Assembly (NCBI GenBank): GCA_903884125.1
Contig: CAISDR010000512.1
Location: forward strand, 1-11,220
Direction of reading: 5' to 3'
Source of the DNA: an uncultured bacterium
Lineage (GTDB): Bacteria > Pseudomonadota > Alphaproteobacteria > CAISDR01
DNA length: 11,220 nt
The position numbers and the translations under genes were made by a program. Shown here piece after piece: positions 1-6,570 of this stretch (position 1 is its first letter; every line of letters starts with the position of its first letter). The notes below the pieces were generated by a model that saw only the letters and a program-made list of their open reading frames with translations, ran no database searches and was not told the DNA's origin.

Positions 1-613
1 CGACGCCCAGCGTATGAAGCTCCAGAATCTCCCGCGCTAAATTTTCATTTAGCCCTCGATGCGCCCGCTGGCCTGCTTGCGAATTTGGTCCTATGGAACG
101 CGCGTTATCAAGGTAGACCAGCATGGCCGGATGACGCGTCGCCGCGATCAGCATTTCACCAAAATGCCGGTTCACATAGGGGCGAATGGCTTCGCGTTCA
201 AAGGCACCAGCCAATGGAACAACGCCATTGTTGGAAATGGAAATGGTAAAATGATTGGACCAGAACCAAACAAGACGTTCGCGAAAGGCAAGCAAAGGGT
301 CTGATGCCACCACCAGACGCGCACGCATTTCTGCGCCAAAGCGTTCGCGCGCGGCCTTCTGATAGTCCATCTGGGCAGCCTGTTTTTCATCCGGCTTGAG
401 CTTTTGATATGCCATCAGGCCCGCGGTTATTTCCCCAGCCCCGGCAAGCGTGCCCAATATCGCGCTTTTGGAACCGCCATAAGGATCACGGTCAAGTCCG
501 GCAAGGGCAAAGCCGCGACCATCGGCCGACCACAGAGAGGTATCCGCTGGCGATGGGCCGAACCCAAAGCGGTTCAAACTCTGTCGCACATCAAGTCCGG
601 AAGGTAATGGCAT
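1..613 (-). CDS. DUF1800 family protein, N-terminal 204 residues (runs off left edge)
   Basis: Reading the minus strand from the ATG at 613-611 gives an open frame of 204 codons with no stop before the window edge. The protein has the DUF1800 signatures: LNRFGFGP near residue 13, FRERLVWFWSNHFT at about 110-123, FEREAIRPYVNRHFGEML at about 138-155, and the very typical GLNENLAREILELHTLGV at 187-204. Family members are usually about 450-600 residues, so less than half is present. Their biochemical function is not established. They are commonly encoded beside a DUF1501 protein with a Tat signal, which would lie beyond the left edge here. No signal peptide is visible. An in-frame stop lies at 646-644 with no other usual start codon between it and this ATG, so the start is well supported; the upstream AGG is a weak ribosome site. 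The gene is divergent from the DUF1289 gene. Confidence 0.9.
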   Translation of the reverse strand, partial: MPLPSGLDVRQSLNRFGFGPSPADTSLWSADGRGFALAGLDRDPYGGSKSAILGTLAGAGEITAGLMAYQKLKPDEKQAAQMDYQKAARERFGAEMRARLVVASDPLLAFRERLVWFWSNHFTISISNNGVVPLAGAFEREAIRPYVNRHFGEMLIAATRHPAMLVYLDNARSIGPNSQAGQRAHRGLNENLAREILELHTLGV

Positions 614-638
614 CGTCGCGTGGCACCTGGAAATTTGG

Positions 639-660
639 ACACTTTATATACTGGAAGTGT
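639..660. promoter_or_regulatory. Perfect inverted repeat over an AT-rich box in the divergent control region
   Basis: ACACTT at 639-644 and AAGTGT at 655-660 form a perfect 6-bp inverted repeat with a 10-bp centre that begins with TATATA (645-650). Half-site centres are 16 bp apart, so both would lie on nearly the same face of the helix, as in a dimeric repressor or activator site. On the minus strand the centre reads TATATAAAG, a possible -10 box for the DUF1800 gene about 30 bp upstream of its start. No good -35 box is visible for it. The operator role is inferred; the repeat itself is seen directly. Confidence 0.4.
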
Positions 661-712
661 TAACGACCTGGACTGCCATCCTCCGTCGCCAGCGTACGCT
701 CAAAATACAGGA

Positions 713-718
713 TATATT
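713..718 (+). promoter_or_regulatory. Possible -10 box for the DUF1289-led gene run
   Basis: TATATT lies 42 bp upstream of the chosen ATG at 761 and matches the sigma-70 -10 consensus at five of six positions. No convincing -35 hexamer stands 16-18 bp upstream, so this is a weak call. If real, the transcript would begin near 725 and have a leader of roughly 35 bases. Confidence 0.25.
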
Positions 719-760
719 GCAGCCTTGCACCCGATAGGGCGGACAGGCTACCAAGGACCC

Positions 761-1036
761 ATGAATGACGAGCAGGCTGATCGTTCAGCAACTTTAACAG
801 CGCCCGGCCTTTTGGCTGCTCAGGGCAAAGCGGATGCTAGGACCGTCGGTGGACAACTGGCGATCAAATCGCCATGTGTTCATGTCTGTGCGGTTGATGG
901 GCAGGTGGGCCTTTGCCGGGGATGTGGTCGAACGCTGAAGGAAATCGCAACCTGGTCGCGCATAAGCGCCGGGGAACGCGATACCATCATGGCCATCCTG
1001 CCCGAGCGCATGACGTTATTCGAAACCACCAAATAA
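761..1036 (+). CDS. DUF1289 domain protein with four-cysteine motif
   Basis: This 91-residue protein has a variable N-terminus of about 35 residues and then a typical DUF1289 domain. The domain starts SPCVHVCAVDGQVGLC and continues CGRTLKEIATW, with a conserved SxxER further on. Its four cysteines (C39, C43, C52, C55, in CxxxC and CxxC pairs) suggest metal or Fe-S binding, but no function is established for the family. I start it at ATG 761, preceded by AAGGA at 753-757. The frame also stays open back to a GTG at 620, but those extra 47 residues look non-coding and would cross the divergent control region. It is the first gene of the plus-strand run, 30 bp before the hydratase gene. Small DUF1289 proteins are widespread in proteobacteria, often next to metabolic genes. 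Confidence 0.85.
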   Translation: MNDEQADRSATLTAPGLLAAQGKADARTVGGQLAIKSPCVHVCAVDGQVGLCRGCGRTLKEIATWSRISAGERDTIMAILPERMTLFETTK

Positions 1037-1066
1037 GTCCGGGCAACGCCCCCAAGGAAACCCGCA

Positions 1067-1504
1067 ATGGCACAAAACACTATTGTTGAAAAAACCATTT
1101 CTGATCTGACTGTCGGGCAGGAGGCATCGTTTGCCAAATCCGTGACACAAGCAGACATTGTGGCTTTTGCCGAGGTAACGGGAGATGACAATCCCCTGCA
1201 CCTGAACGCCGAATACGCAGCCACGACGCCATTCAAATCAAGGATTGCCCATGGCATGTTATCAGCAGGTTTTATTTCAGCGGTCATTGGCACCAAACTG
1301 CCAGGCCCCGGTTCGATCTATATGAGTCAGAGCCTGAAATTTAAGGCGCCGGTCAGGATTGGTGATCGTGTTGATACGGTCTGCACGATCATTGGCATTG
1401 ACCCTGTAAAACGCCGCGTGACGCTTTCAACAACGTGCAAGGTCGGCGATACCATCGTGGTTGAAGGCGAAGCCTTGGTAATGGTGCCTGCGGCAAAGGC
1501 ATAA
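1067..1504 (+). CDS. phaJ: MaoC-like (R)-specific enoyl-CoA hydratase (PhaJ type)
   Basis: This 145-residue single hot-dog-fold protein closely follows the Aeromonas PhaJ pattern. It has GDDNPLHLNAEYA at 39-51, then RIAHGML, then PGPGSIYMSQSLKFKAPVRIGD. In PhaJ the catalytic pair is the Asp and His of the DxNPLH motif; here these are D40 and H45. PhaJ enzymes hydrate trans-2-enoyl-CoA to (R)-3-hydroxyacyl-CoA, linking fatty-acid beta-oxidation to polyhydroxyalkanoate synthesis. The general MaoC family also includes hydratases for other acyl-CoA routes, so the exact substrate is not settled by sequence. AAGGA at 1054-1058 lies 8 bases before the ATG, a good ribosome site. The gene is followed after 9 bp by ribF, which suggests cotranscription. 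No PHA synthase gene is in the window. Confidence 0.87.
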   Translation: MAQNTIVEKTISDLTVGQEASFAKSVTQADIVAFAEVTGDDNPLHLNAEYAATTPFKSRIAHGMLSAGFISAVIGTKLPGPGSIYMSQSLKFKAPVRIGDRVDTVCTIIGIDPVKRRVTLSTTCKVGDTIVVEGEALVMVPAAKA

Positions 1505-1513
1505 GTTTACGCG

Positions 1514-2452
1514 ATGCACCTAATCAGACACATTGATGATTTAGCGCCTGATTTTCAGAACGCCTCGGTTGCCATCGGTAATTTCGATGGCGTTCATCCT
1601 GGCCACCAAAAGGTGATCGGCCAGGCCCGCGAGGAAGCGATATGTTTGGGTCGCCCCTCAGGCGTTGTCACATTCGAGCCTCATGCACGACGCTTTTTCC
1701 GCCCGGATGAAGCAGCTTTCACTTTGACCCGGCTTGAAGACAAAACCAGTCTGATCAGCAGACTGGGAGTAGATTTGTTTTATGCGCTGGATTTTGATGC
1801 GGCGATGGCCAGCCGGTCTGCGGCAAATTTCATTGAGGAAATTCTGGTCCGCCGTCTGAATGTCAGCCATGTGACGGTTGGCCACGACTTTCACTTTGGC
1901 CAGGACAGAAAGGGCACCCCGACCCTTCTGGCAGAAGCAGGCCGAAAACTCGGCTTTGGCACCACCATCGTGCCCGCAGTCGAAGGTCCGTCGGGTACCT
2001 ATGCATCAACGCGGATTCGAGATGCGCTGACCGCGGGAAACCCGGAATTGGCTGCATTGCTGCTGGGGCGCCCCTGGACGATCGCGGGCGTGGTCAGCCA
2101 TGGCGACCAGCGCGGACGAACAATCAATTTTCCGACCGCCAATATCGTTCTTGGTGATTATCTGGAACCTGCCTTGGGTGTCTATGCTGTGCGTATCGAA
2201 CGGACGAATTTAGCCAAGCCGGATCCTGTCCTGAAAGGTGTGGCCAATCTGGGGCGGCGACCGACCTTTGGTGGAACCGAAGTCCGACTGGAGGTCCACA
2301 TTTTTGATTTTGCTGGTGACCTTTACGATCAGACCCTAAGCGTCTCGCTCATCAAATTTCTGAGACCCGAGCAAAAGTTTGATGGCCTGGAGGCGCTGAA
2401 AGTCCAGATCGCCAGGGACGCCCGGGCGGCCCGGGACGCCCTGGGGGCCTGA
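1514..2452 (+). CDS. ribF: Bifunctional riboflavin kinase / FAD synthetase
   Basis: RibF phosphorylates riboflavin to FMN and then adenylylates FMN to FAD in the cytoplasm. The 312-residue length is normal for the family. The N-terminal nucleotidyltransferase domain carries the GNFDGVHPGH motif (22-31) and the STRIR motif (165-169). The C-terminal kinase domain has RGRT-INFPTAN (200-210), GVYAVRI, GVANLGRRPTF and an EVHIFDF segment, followed by a terminal LRPEQKF helix region. Within the kinase motif an Asn (205) stands where Gly is usual before FPTAN. The ATG is 9 bp after the hydratase stop and has only a distant AAAGG at 1495-1499, so translation may depend on the upstream gene. The last codons form an imperfect 18-bp tandem duplication and a strong hairpin. 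Adjacency to ileS is a very common bacterial arrangement. Confidence 0.96.
   Translation: MHLIRHIDDLAPDFQNASVAIGNFDGVHPGHQKVIGQAREEAICLGRPSGVVTFEPHARRFFRPDEAAFTLTRLEDKTSLISRLGVDLFYALDFDAAMASRSAANFIEEILVRRLNVSHVTVGHDFHFGQDRKGTPTLLAEAGRKLGFGTTIVPAVEGPSGTYASTRIRDALTAGNPELAALLLGRPWTIAGVVSHGDQRGRTINFPTANIVLGDYLEPALGVYAVRIERTNLAKPDPVLKGVANLGRRPTFGGTEVRLEVHIFDFAGDLYDQTLSVSLIKFLRPEQKFDGLEALKVQIARDARAARDALGA
2411..2446 (+). repeat. Imperfect 18-bp tandem duplication at the ribF 3' end
   Basis: Two 18-bp units, 2411-2428 and 2429-2446, match at 15 of 18 positions and encode ARDARA and ARDALG just before the stop codon. The duplication keeps the frame and extends the C-terminal helix of RibF. It is far more GC-rich than its surroundings. 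Confidence 0.7.
2412..2444 (+). other. Strong GC-rich RNA hairpin at the ribF/ileS junction
   Basis: CCAGGG (2412-2417) pairs perfectly with CCCTGG (2439-2444). Inside that, CCCGGG (2421-2426) pairs with CCCGGG (2430-2435) around a 3-base loop. The two 6-bp stems are separated by a symmetric 3x3 internal loop. A smaller repeat, GAAATT-cgtc-AATTTC (2451-2466), overlaps the ribF stop codon. No T-run follows, so this is not a classic intrinsic terminator. It could be a pause or mRNA-stability structure, or merely a by-product of the tandem duplication in the coding sequence. Confidence 0.5.
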
Positions 2453-2472
2453 AATTCGTCAATTTCGCCCAG

Positions 2473-2501
2473 TGGACGCGCCGATGTTTGGACGCTAAAA
2501 C
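2473..2501 (+). promoter_or_regulatory. Candidate sigma-70 promoter for ileS
   Basis: In the 107-bp gap between ribF and ileS, TGGACG (2473-2478) and TAAAAC (2496-2501) each match the sigma-70 consensus hexamers at four of six positions, with an ideal 17-bp spacer. Transcription would start near 2508, leaving a leader of about 50 bases before the ileS ATG. I see no T-box leader or other riboswitch-like fold in this gap. Confidence 0.35.
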
Positions 2502-2559
2502 ACTCTCCCGCTCAAGGTCTGGTGCCTTGAAGTAAGTTCTGGAGCCTTCGATACCTACA

Positions 2560-5418
2560 ATGGCCGAGTCCGAGACTGCCGCGCGCGACTGGCGCGATAC
2601 CCTATTTCTGCCCGAAACCGAATTTCCGATGAAGGCCGGGCTGGCTGAACGTGAACCGCAGATTCTGGCGCGGTGGTATGCGGCTGACCTGTACGGACAA
2701 TTGCGGCACGCTGGCAAAGGCCGTCCGCCATTCACACTGCATGATGGTCCGCCCTATGCCAATGGGCCCATCCATCTTGGTACGGCACTGAACAAAATTT
2801 TAAAGGACGTGGTTGTCCGTTCGCATTCAATGATGGGCTTCAATTCCAATTATGTCCCCGGCTGGGACTGTCATGGTCTGCCCATTGAATGGAAGATTGA
2901 AGAGAAATATCGCGCCCGTGGCCAGTCCAAGGATTCCGTACCGCAATCAGAATTTCGGGCGGAATGTCGTGCCTTTGCCAACCAATGGATAGATGTTCAA
3001 CGCACGGAGTTCAAACGTCTGGGTGTCATCGGTGACTGGGACCATCCCTATCTGACCATGGACTTCAAGGCCGAGGCCATGATCGTTCGCGAATTCCTGA
3101 AATTCGCGCATAGCGATCTGCTTTATCGGGGCTCCAAACCCGTCATGTGGTCTTGCGTTGAAAAAACGGCTTTGGCTGAGGCCGAGGTTGAATATCACGA
3201 ACATCGTTCAACCACGATCCATGTGCGCTTTGCCGTGGTCAGCACTGACAACCCGGCATTGAAAGGTGCAGACGTTGTAATCTGGACCACCACACCCTGG
3301 ACAATTCCCGGCAATCGCGCAGTTGCCTATGGACCGGAAATTCCCTATGGCGTCTACGAGATCACGGCAGTCGATGAAACCGCCAATGGCAAAATCGGCG
3401 ACCGGCTGATTTTAGCCGATGGCGTTGTCGATGCGGTGGCGGCTGCCGCAAAAATCACGCTTGTGCGACTAGGTGATGCTAGCGAGCTAAAGGGGACAAT
3501 CCTTGCGCACCCGTTTTCTGGTAAGGGATATGACTTTCCCGTACCCCTGATCGGTGGCGATCATGTGACCGCAGACACCGGTACCGGATTTGTTCATACC
3601 GCACCGGGCCATGGCGAAGAGGATTGGGAAATCGGTCAGGCCTATGGCATCGAAGTACCGCAGACGGTGGATGAAGACGGCAGTTATTATCCGCATGTCC
3701 CGTTATTTGCCGGGCGCAAAATTCTGACCGACGACGGCAAGGATGGCGATGCCAATGGTGCGGTCATCGGTGCGCTGGTTCGCGCCGAACGGCTCCTGGC
3801 CAAGGGCCGACTGGTCCATTCCTATCCCCATTCCTGGCGCTCAAAAGCACCGCTGATTTTCCGCAATACGCCGCAATGGTTTGTTGCGATGGATCGGCCG
3901 ATGGCCAACGGTAAAACCCTGCGCGAGGTCGCTTTGGCGGCGATCGATGCAACAGGTTTTGTGCCCGAGGTGGGACGCAATCGTATCCGGTCCATGGTGG
4001 CGGGCAGGCCCGATTGGGTATTGTCGCGTCAGCGCGCCTGGGGCGTGCCATTGACCATATTCGTAAAGCCAGACGGCACCGTTCTGCGCGATGCAGACGT
4101 CAATGCGCGCATCATCGCCGAAGTCGAGATTAAGGGGGCTGATGCGTGGACCGATGGCGATCCAAAGCGGTTCCTGACAGATGCCCAGCGCAATGAAGAC
4201 TGGACGGCAGTGACCGATATTCTGGATGTGTGGTTTGATTCAGGTTGCACCCATGCATTTGTGCTGGAACAGCGGCCCGACCTGAACTGGCCCGCACAGC
4301 TTTACCTGGAAGGTTCAGACCAGCATCGAGGCTGGTTCCAGTCATCGTTGCTGGAAGCCAGTTTCACACGCGGGCGCGCACCCTATGATCAGGTGCTGAC
4401 TCACGGATTCATTGTCGATGAACGTGGTCGGAAAATGTCCAAATCGTTGGGCAATACGGTCGAGCCTCAGGAGATCATTGCAAAGAACGGTGCAGATATC
4501 CTGCGCTTGTGGGTGGCCGGATCGGATTTTACCGAAGACCTGAAAATGGGTCAGGAAATCCTGAAAACCAATGCTGATCTTTATCGCAAGTTGCGCAACA
4601 CCATCCGGTTTACGCTGGCAAATCTGAAAGGGTTTGATCCGGTTGAGCGGGTTGAGCCATTTTTGATGCCAGAACTGGATCGCTATATTCTGCACCGGCT
4701 GGCGGAACTGGATCGTACCATTCGACAGGCCTATACCGGTTATGATTTCCCACGTGTAATTTCCAGCGTAGTCAATTTCTGTGCCGGTGATCTGTCAGCA
4801 TTCTATTACGATATTCGCAAAGACGCACTCTATTGCGATCCGGTAGGCTCCATGCGCCGGCGCGCGGCGCGTACGGTTATGGATCTGGCATTTGATGCAC
4901 TGACCGCCTGGCTTGCACCGATCCTTTGTTTTACGGCCGAAGAAGCCTGGATGATGCGTCATGGCGAACAGGTCGCCAGCGTTCATCTGCGCCAGCTCCC
5001 TGATTTTCCTGAGGCTTGGCTGGACCCCAGCCTTGCTGCAAAGTGGGATCGTATCCGCACATTGCGCCGGGTGGTCACAGGGGCTTTGGAAATCGAACGC
5101 CGCGAAAAACGCATTGGATCAAGCCTTGAAGCGATGCCGGTGCTGTATCTGACCGAGCCTACCGATCTTGCCCTGTTTGATGGCTTGGATCTGGCGGAAA
5201 TTGCCATCGCTTCGGCTGCGAAACTGACATCCGCACCCGCACCCGCCCACGCCTTCCGGCTGGATGACGTGCCAGGGGTCGGTGTTGTTGCAGAACGCGC
5301 GCCGGGTGACAAATGCGGCCGGTGCTGGATGATTCTGCCGGAAGTTGGGTCAAGTCCACACCATTCGGAACTTTGTCATCGGTGCGATGAAACGGTCGAA
5401 TCCGGGTCTGAGACATGA
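2560..5418 (+). CDS. ileS: Isoleucyl-tRNA synthetase
   Basis: This cytoplasmic class I synthetase charges tRNA-Ile. At 952 residues it is close to the E. coli protein (938). The nucleotide-binding HIGH motif appears as HLGT (72-75) inside PPYANGPIHLGTALNKILKD, and KMSKS is intact at 625-629. The inserted CP1 editing domain is present, with WTTTPWTIPGN and the GTGFVHTAPGHGEED segment. VPGWDCHGLPIEWKIEE follows the HIGH region as expected. The C-terminal zinc-binding cysteines of the bacterial type are present (C919, C922, C939, C942). The ATG at 2560 gives the usual alphaproteobacterial start, DWRDTLFLPETEFPMKAGL, after a short tail. The only Shine-Dalgarno-like GGAG (2541-2544) is rather far upstream. 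Its stop overlaps the lspA start by four bases (ATGA), the classic ileS-lspA pairing. Confidence 0.98.
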   Translation: MAESETAARDWRDTLFLPETEFPMKAGLAEREPQILARWYAADLYGQLRHAGKGRPPFTLHDGPPYANGPIHLGTALNKILKDVVVRSHSMMGFNSNYVPGWDCHGLPIEWKIEEKYRARGQSKDSVPQSEFRAECRAFANQWIDVQRTEFKRLGVIGDWDHPYLTMDFKAEAMIVREFLKFAHSDLLYRGSKPVMWSCVEKTALAEAEVEYHEHRSTTIHVRFAVVSTDNPALKGADVVIWTTTPWTIPGNRAVAYGPEIPYGVYEITAVDETANGKIGDRLILADGVVDAVAAAAKITLVRLGDASELKGTILAHPFSGKGYDFPVPLIGGDHVTADTGTGFVHTAPGHGEEDWEIGQAYGIEVPQTVDEDGSYYPHVPLFAGRKILTDDGKDGDANGAVIGALVRAERLLAKGRLVHSYPHSWRSKAPLIFRNTPQWFVAMDRPMANGKTLREVALAAIDATGFVPEVGRNRIRSMVAGRPDWVLSRQRAWGVPLTIFVKPDGTVLRDADVNARIIAEVEIKGADAWTDGDPKRFLTDAQRNEDWTAVTDILDVWFDSGCTHAFVLEQRPDLNWPAQLYLEGSDQHRGWFQSSLLEASFTRGRAPYDQVLTHGFIVDERGRKMSKSLGNTVEPQEIIAKNGADILRLWVAGSDFTEDLKMGQEILKTNADLYRKLRNTIRFTLANLKGFDPVERVEPFLMPELDRYILHRLAELDRTIRQAYTGYDFPRVISSVVNFCAGDLSAFYYDIRKDALYCDPVGSMRRRAARTVMDLAFDALTAWLAPILCFTAEEAWMMRHGEQVASVHLRQLPDFPEAWLDPSLAAKWDRIRTLRRVVTGALEIERREKRIGSSLEAMPVLYLTEPTDLALFDGLDLAEIAIASAAKLTSAPAPAHAFRLDDVPGVGVVAERAPGDKCGRCWMILPEVGSSPHHSELCHRCDETVESGSET

Positions 5419-5924
5419 TCTTTGGCGACGCCCCCCGCCGCCAGCTGGGGCAGGCGCTTGGTCTGGCCTCGCTGGTCATGGCCGCTGATCAGGCCTCGAA
5501 ATTCTGGGTATTGAGGATTTTTGACCTTCCGGGCCGGGTATCGGTCGAAATTCTGCCCTTTTTCAACCTGACAATGGTATGGAACGCGGGGATCAGCTAT
5601 GGCCTGTTCAAGCAATATGATCCGGCGGGTCAATGGCTTATCGCGGCGTTCATGCTGGGAATTGTCGGGCTAATCCTGTTCTGGCTGATCCAGCAGCCGA
5701 CCCGATTGATGACCATAATGGCCGGCCTGGTCATTGGTGGCGCTTTGGGGAACCTTTATGACCGCTTGACCTATGGTGCTGTGGTCGATTTTATCCATCT
5801 CCACGCCGCTGGCTATGACTGGTATGTGTTTAATCTGGCCGATGCCGCCATTGTCATTGGCGGCGGGTTGATGATTTTAGAGAGCTTGTTCAGTGCCCAA
5901 GGGGACGGTAAAAGGACTTTATGA
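5415..5924 (+). CDS. lspA: Prolipoprotein signal peptidase (signal peptidase II)
   Basis: LspA is an inner-membrane aspartyl protease that removes the signal peptide from diacylglyceryl-modified prolipoproteins. The 169-residue protein has about four membrane segments (roughly 12-29, 74-92, 98-115 and 139-158). The family motifs are all present: DQASK at 25-29, VWNAGISYGLF at 55-65, GGALGNLYDRLTYGAVVDF at 108-126 and FNLADAAIVIG at 139-149. The catalytic aspartates are D125 and D143. The start overlaps the ileS stop and the end overlaps the next gene's start, each by an ATGA. The downstream gene encodes a predicted lipoprotein, a likely substrate of this very enzyme. Sequence and context leave little doubt. 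Confidence 0.97.
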   Translation: MIFGDAPRRQLGQALGLASLVMAADQASKFWVLRIFDLPGRVSVEILPFFNLTMVWNAGISYGLFKQYDPAGQWLIAAFMLGIVGLILFWLIQQPTRLMTIMAGLVIGGALGNLYDRLTYGAVVDFIHLHAAGYDWYVFNLADAAIVIGGGLMILESLFSAQGDGKRTL

Positions 5925-6538
5925 AAATGCATTCGACTTATAATCCGCCCCATGGTGCAACACTTTCACGCTCTGGCCGCCATTGGTCACGTGCCATTGC
6001 CCTGATCGGGGTATTGGCCGTGATGGGTGGCTGCGAATCCTTTCAAAATGCCTTCGGGCTGAAGCGGTCTGCCCCGGATGAGTTTGCCGTGGTGACGCAG
6101 GCCCCGCTGGTGATCCCGCCTGATTTCCAGATGCGTCCTCCGGTTCCGGGCGCACCGAGGCCCCAGCAATTGACCCCGCAGGGGGATGCCCAGCGTGCGC
6201 TTTTTGAACGGACCTTGGGAGAAGGTACCAAGGGCACCACTGAAAGCCAGATGCTGGCCAAGGCCCAGGTCGAGCGTGCCAATCCGGATATCAAGCAACT
6301 GGTCGCCAAGGAAACCAACGCTGTCGTGCCAAAGGACGATGGGTTTGTAGATCAACTGATGTTCTGGAAATCCAATACGCCGGACAAGCCTGCCGAAGTT
6401 GTCGTCGATCCCGGCACCGAACAGCGTCGTCTGACCGAAGCCCAGCTGGTCGGTCGCGGCGCAACCCAGGGCAAGACACCGGCATTGAAAGAAGAAAAGC
6501 CAGGCTTTTTCGGGCGGATGTTTGACTGGATATTCTAA
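5921..6538 (+). CDS. DUF3035 lipoprotein, probable BamF-like outer-membrane assembly subunit
   Basis: The 205-residue protein has a positively charged N-terminus, a hydrophobic stretch (about 25-36) and a lipobox-like MGGC with C38 as the lipidated residue. Residue +2 is Glu, so outer-membrane sorting is plausible. The mature part opens with the DUF3035 hallmark SAPDEFAVVTQAPLVIPPDF (50-69) followed by MRPPVPG, and is then mostly polar and likely disordered, with a terminal GFFGRMFDWIF. To my recollection DUF3035 corresponds to BamF, an alphaproteobacterial BAM lipoprotein described in Caulobacter; that link is from memory and deserves checking. AAAGGA at 5911-5916 precedes the ATG; a second in-frame ATG at 5927 gives better spacing and could be the true start. 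Its position after lspA is common in alphaproteobacteria. Confidence 0.85.
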   Translation: MKMHSTYNPPHGATLSRSGRHWSRAIALIGVLAVMGGCESFQNAFGLKRSAPDEFAVVTQAPLVIPPDFQMRPPVPGAPRPQQLTPQGDAQRALFERTLGEGTKGTTESQMLAKAQVERANPDIKQLVAKETNAVVPKDDGFVDQLMFWKSNTPDKPAEVVVDPGTEQRRLTEAQLVGRGATQGKTPALKEEKPGFFGRMFDWIF

Positions 6539-6570
6539 CATCCCCGTAAAGTCCGATCGAGATATTGCCG

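Noticed and set aside
59..607. Plus-strand open frames over the left-edge gene
   Set aside because: They are antisense to a clear DUF1800 coding sequence and have no recognisable protein features.
621..640. TGGCAC as the -24 element of a sigma-54 promoter
   Set aside because: No GC-containing -12 element follows at the required spacing.
620..760. GTG-initiated 47-residue extension of the DUF1289 protein
   Set aside because: The added residues do not resemble a protein domain, would cover the divergent control region, and ATG 761 has its own AAGGA site.
880..1296. Minus-strand frame of 138 codons across the DUF1289/hydratase junction
   Set aside because: It spans two well-supported genes in antisense and carries no domain signature.
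1505..1513. FMN riboswitch for ribF
   Set aside because: The gap before ribF is only 9 bp, with no room for the aptamer.
2453..2559. T-box or riboswitch upstream of ileS
   Set aside because: No T-box consensus or conserved aptamer-like folding is visible in this 107-bp gap, and T-boxes are not expected in alphaproteobacteria.
2352..2735. Minus-strand frame of 127 codons over the ribF/ileS gap
   Set aside because: Low-complexity Arg/Pro/Gly-rich translation typical of antisense GC-rich DNA; overlaps both coding sequences.
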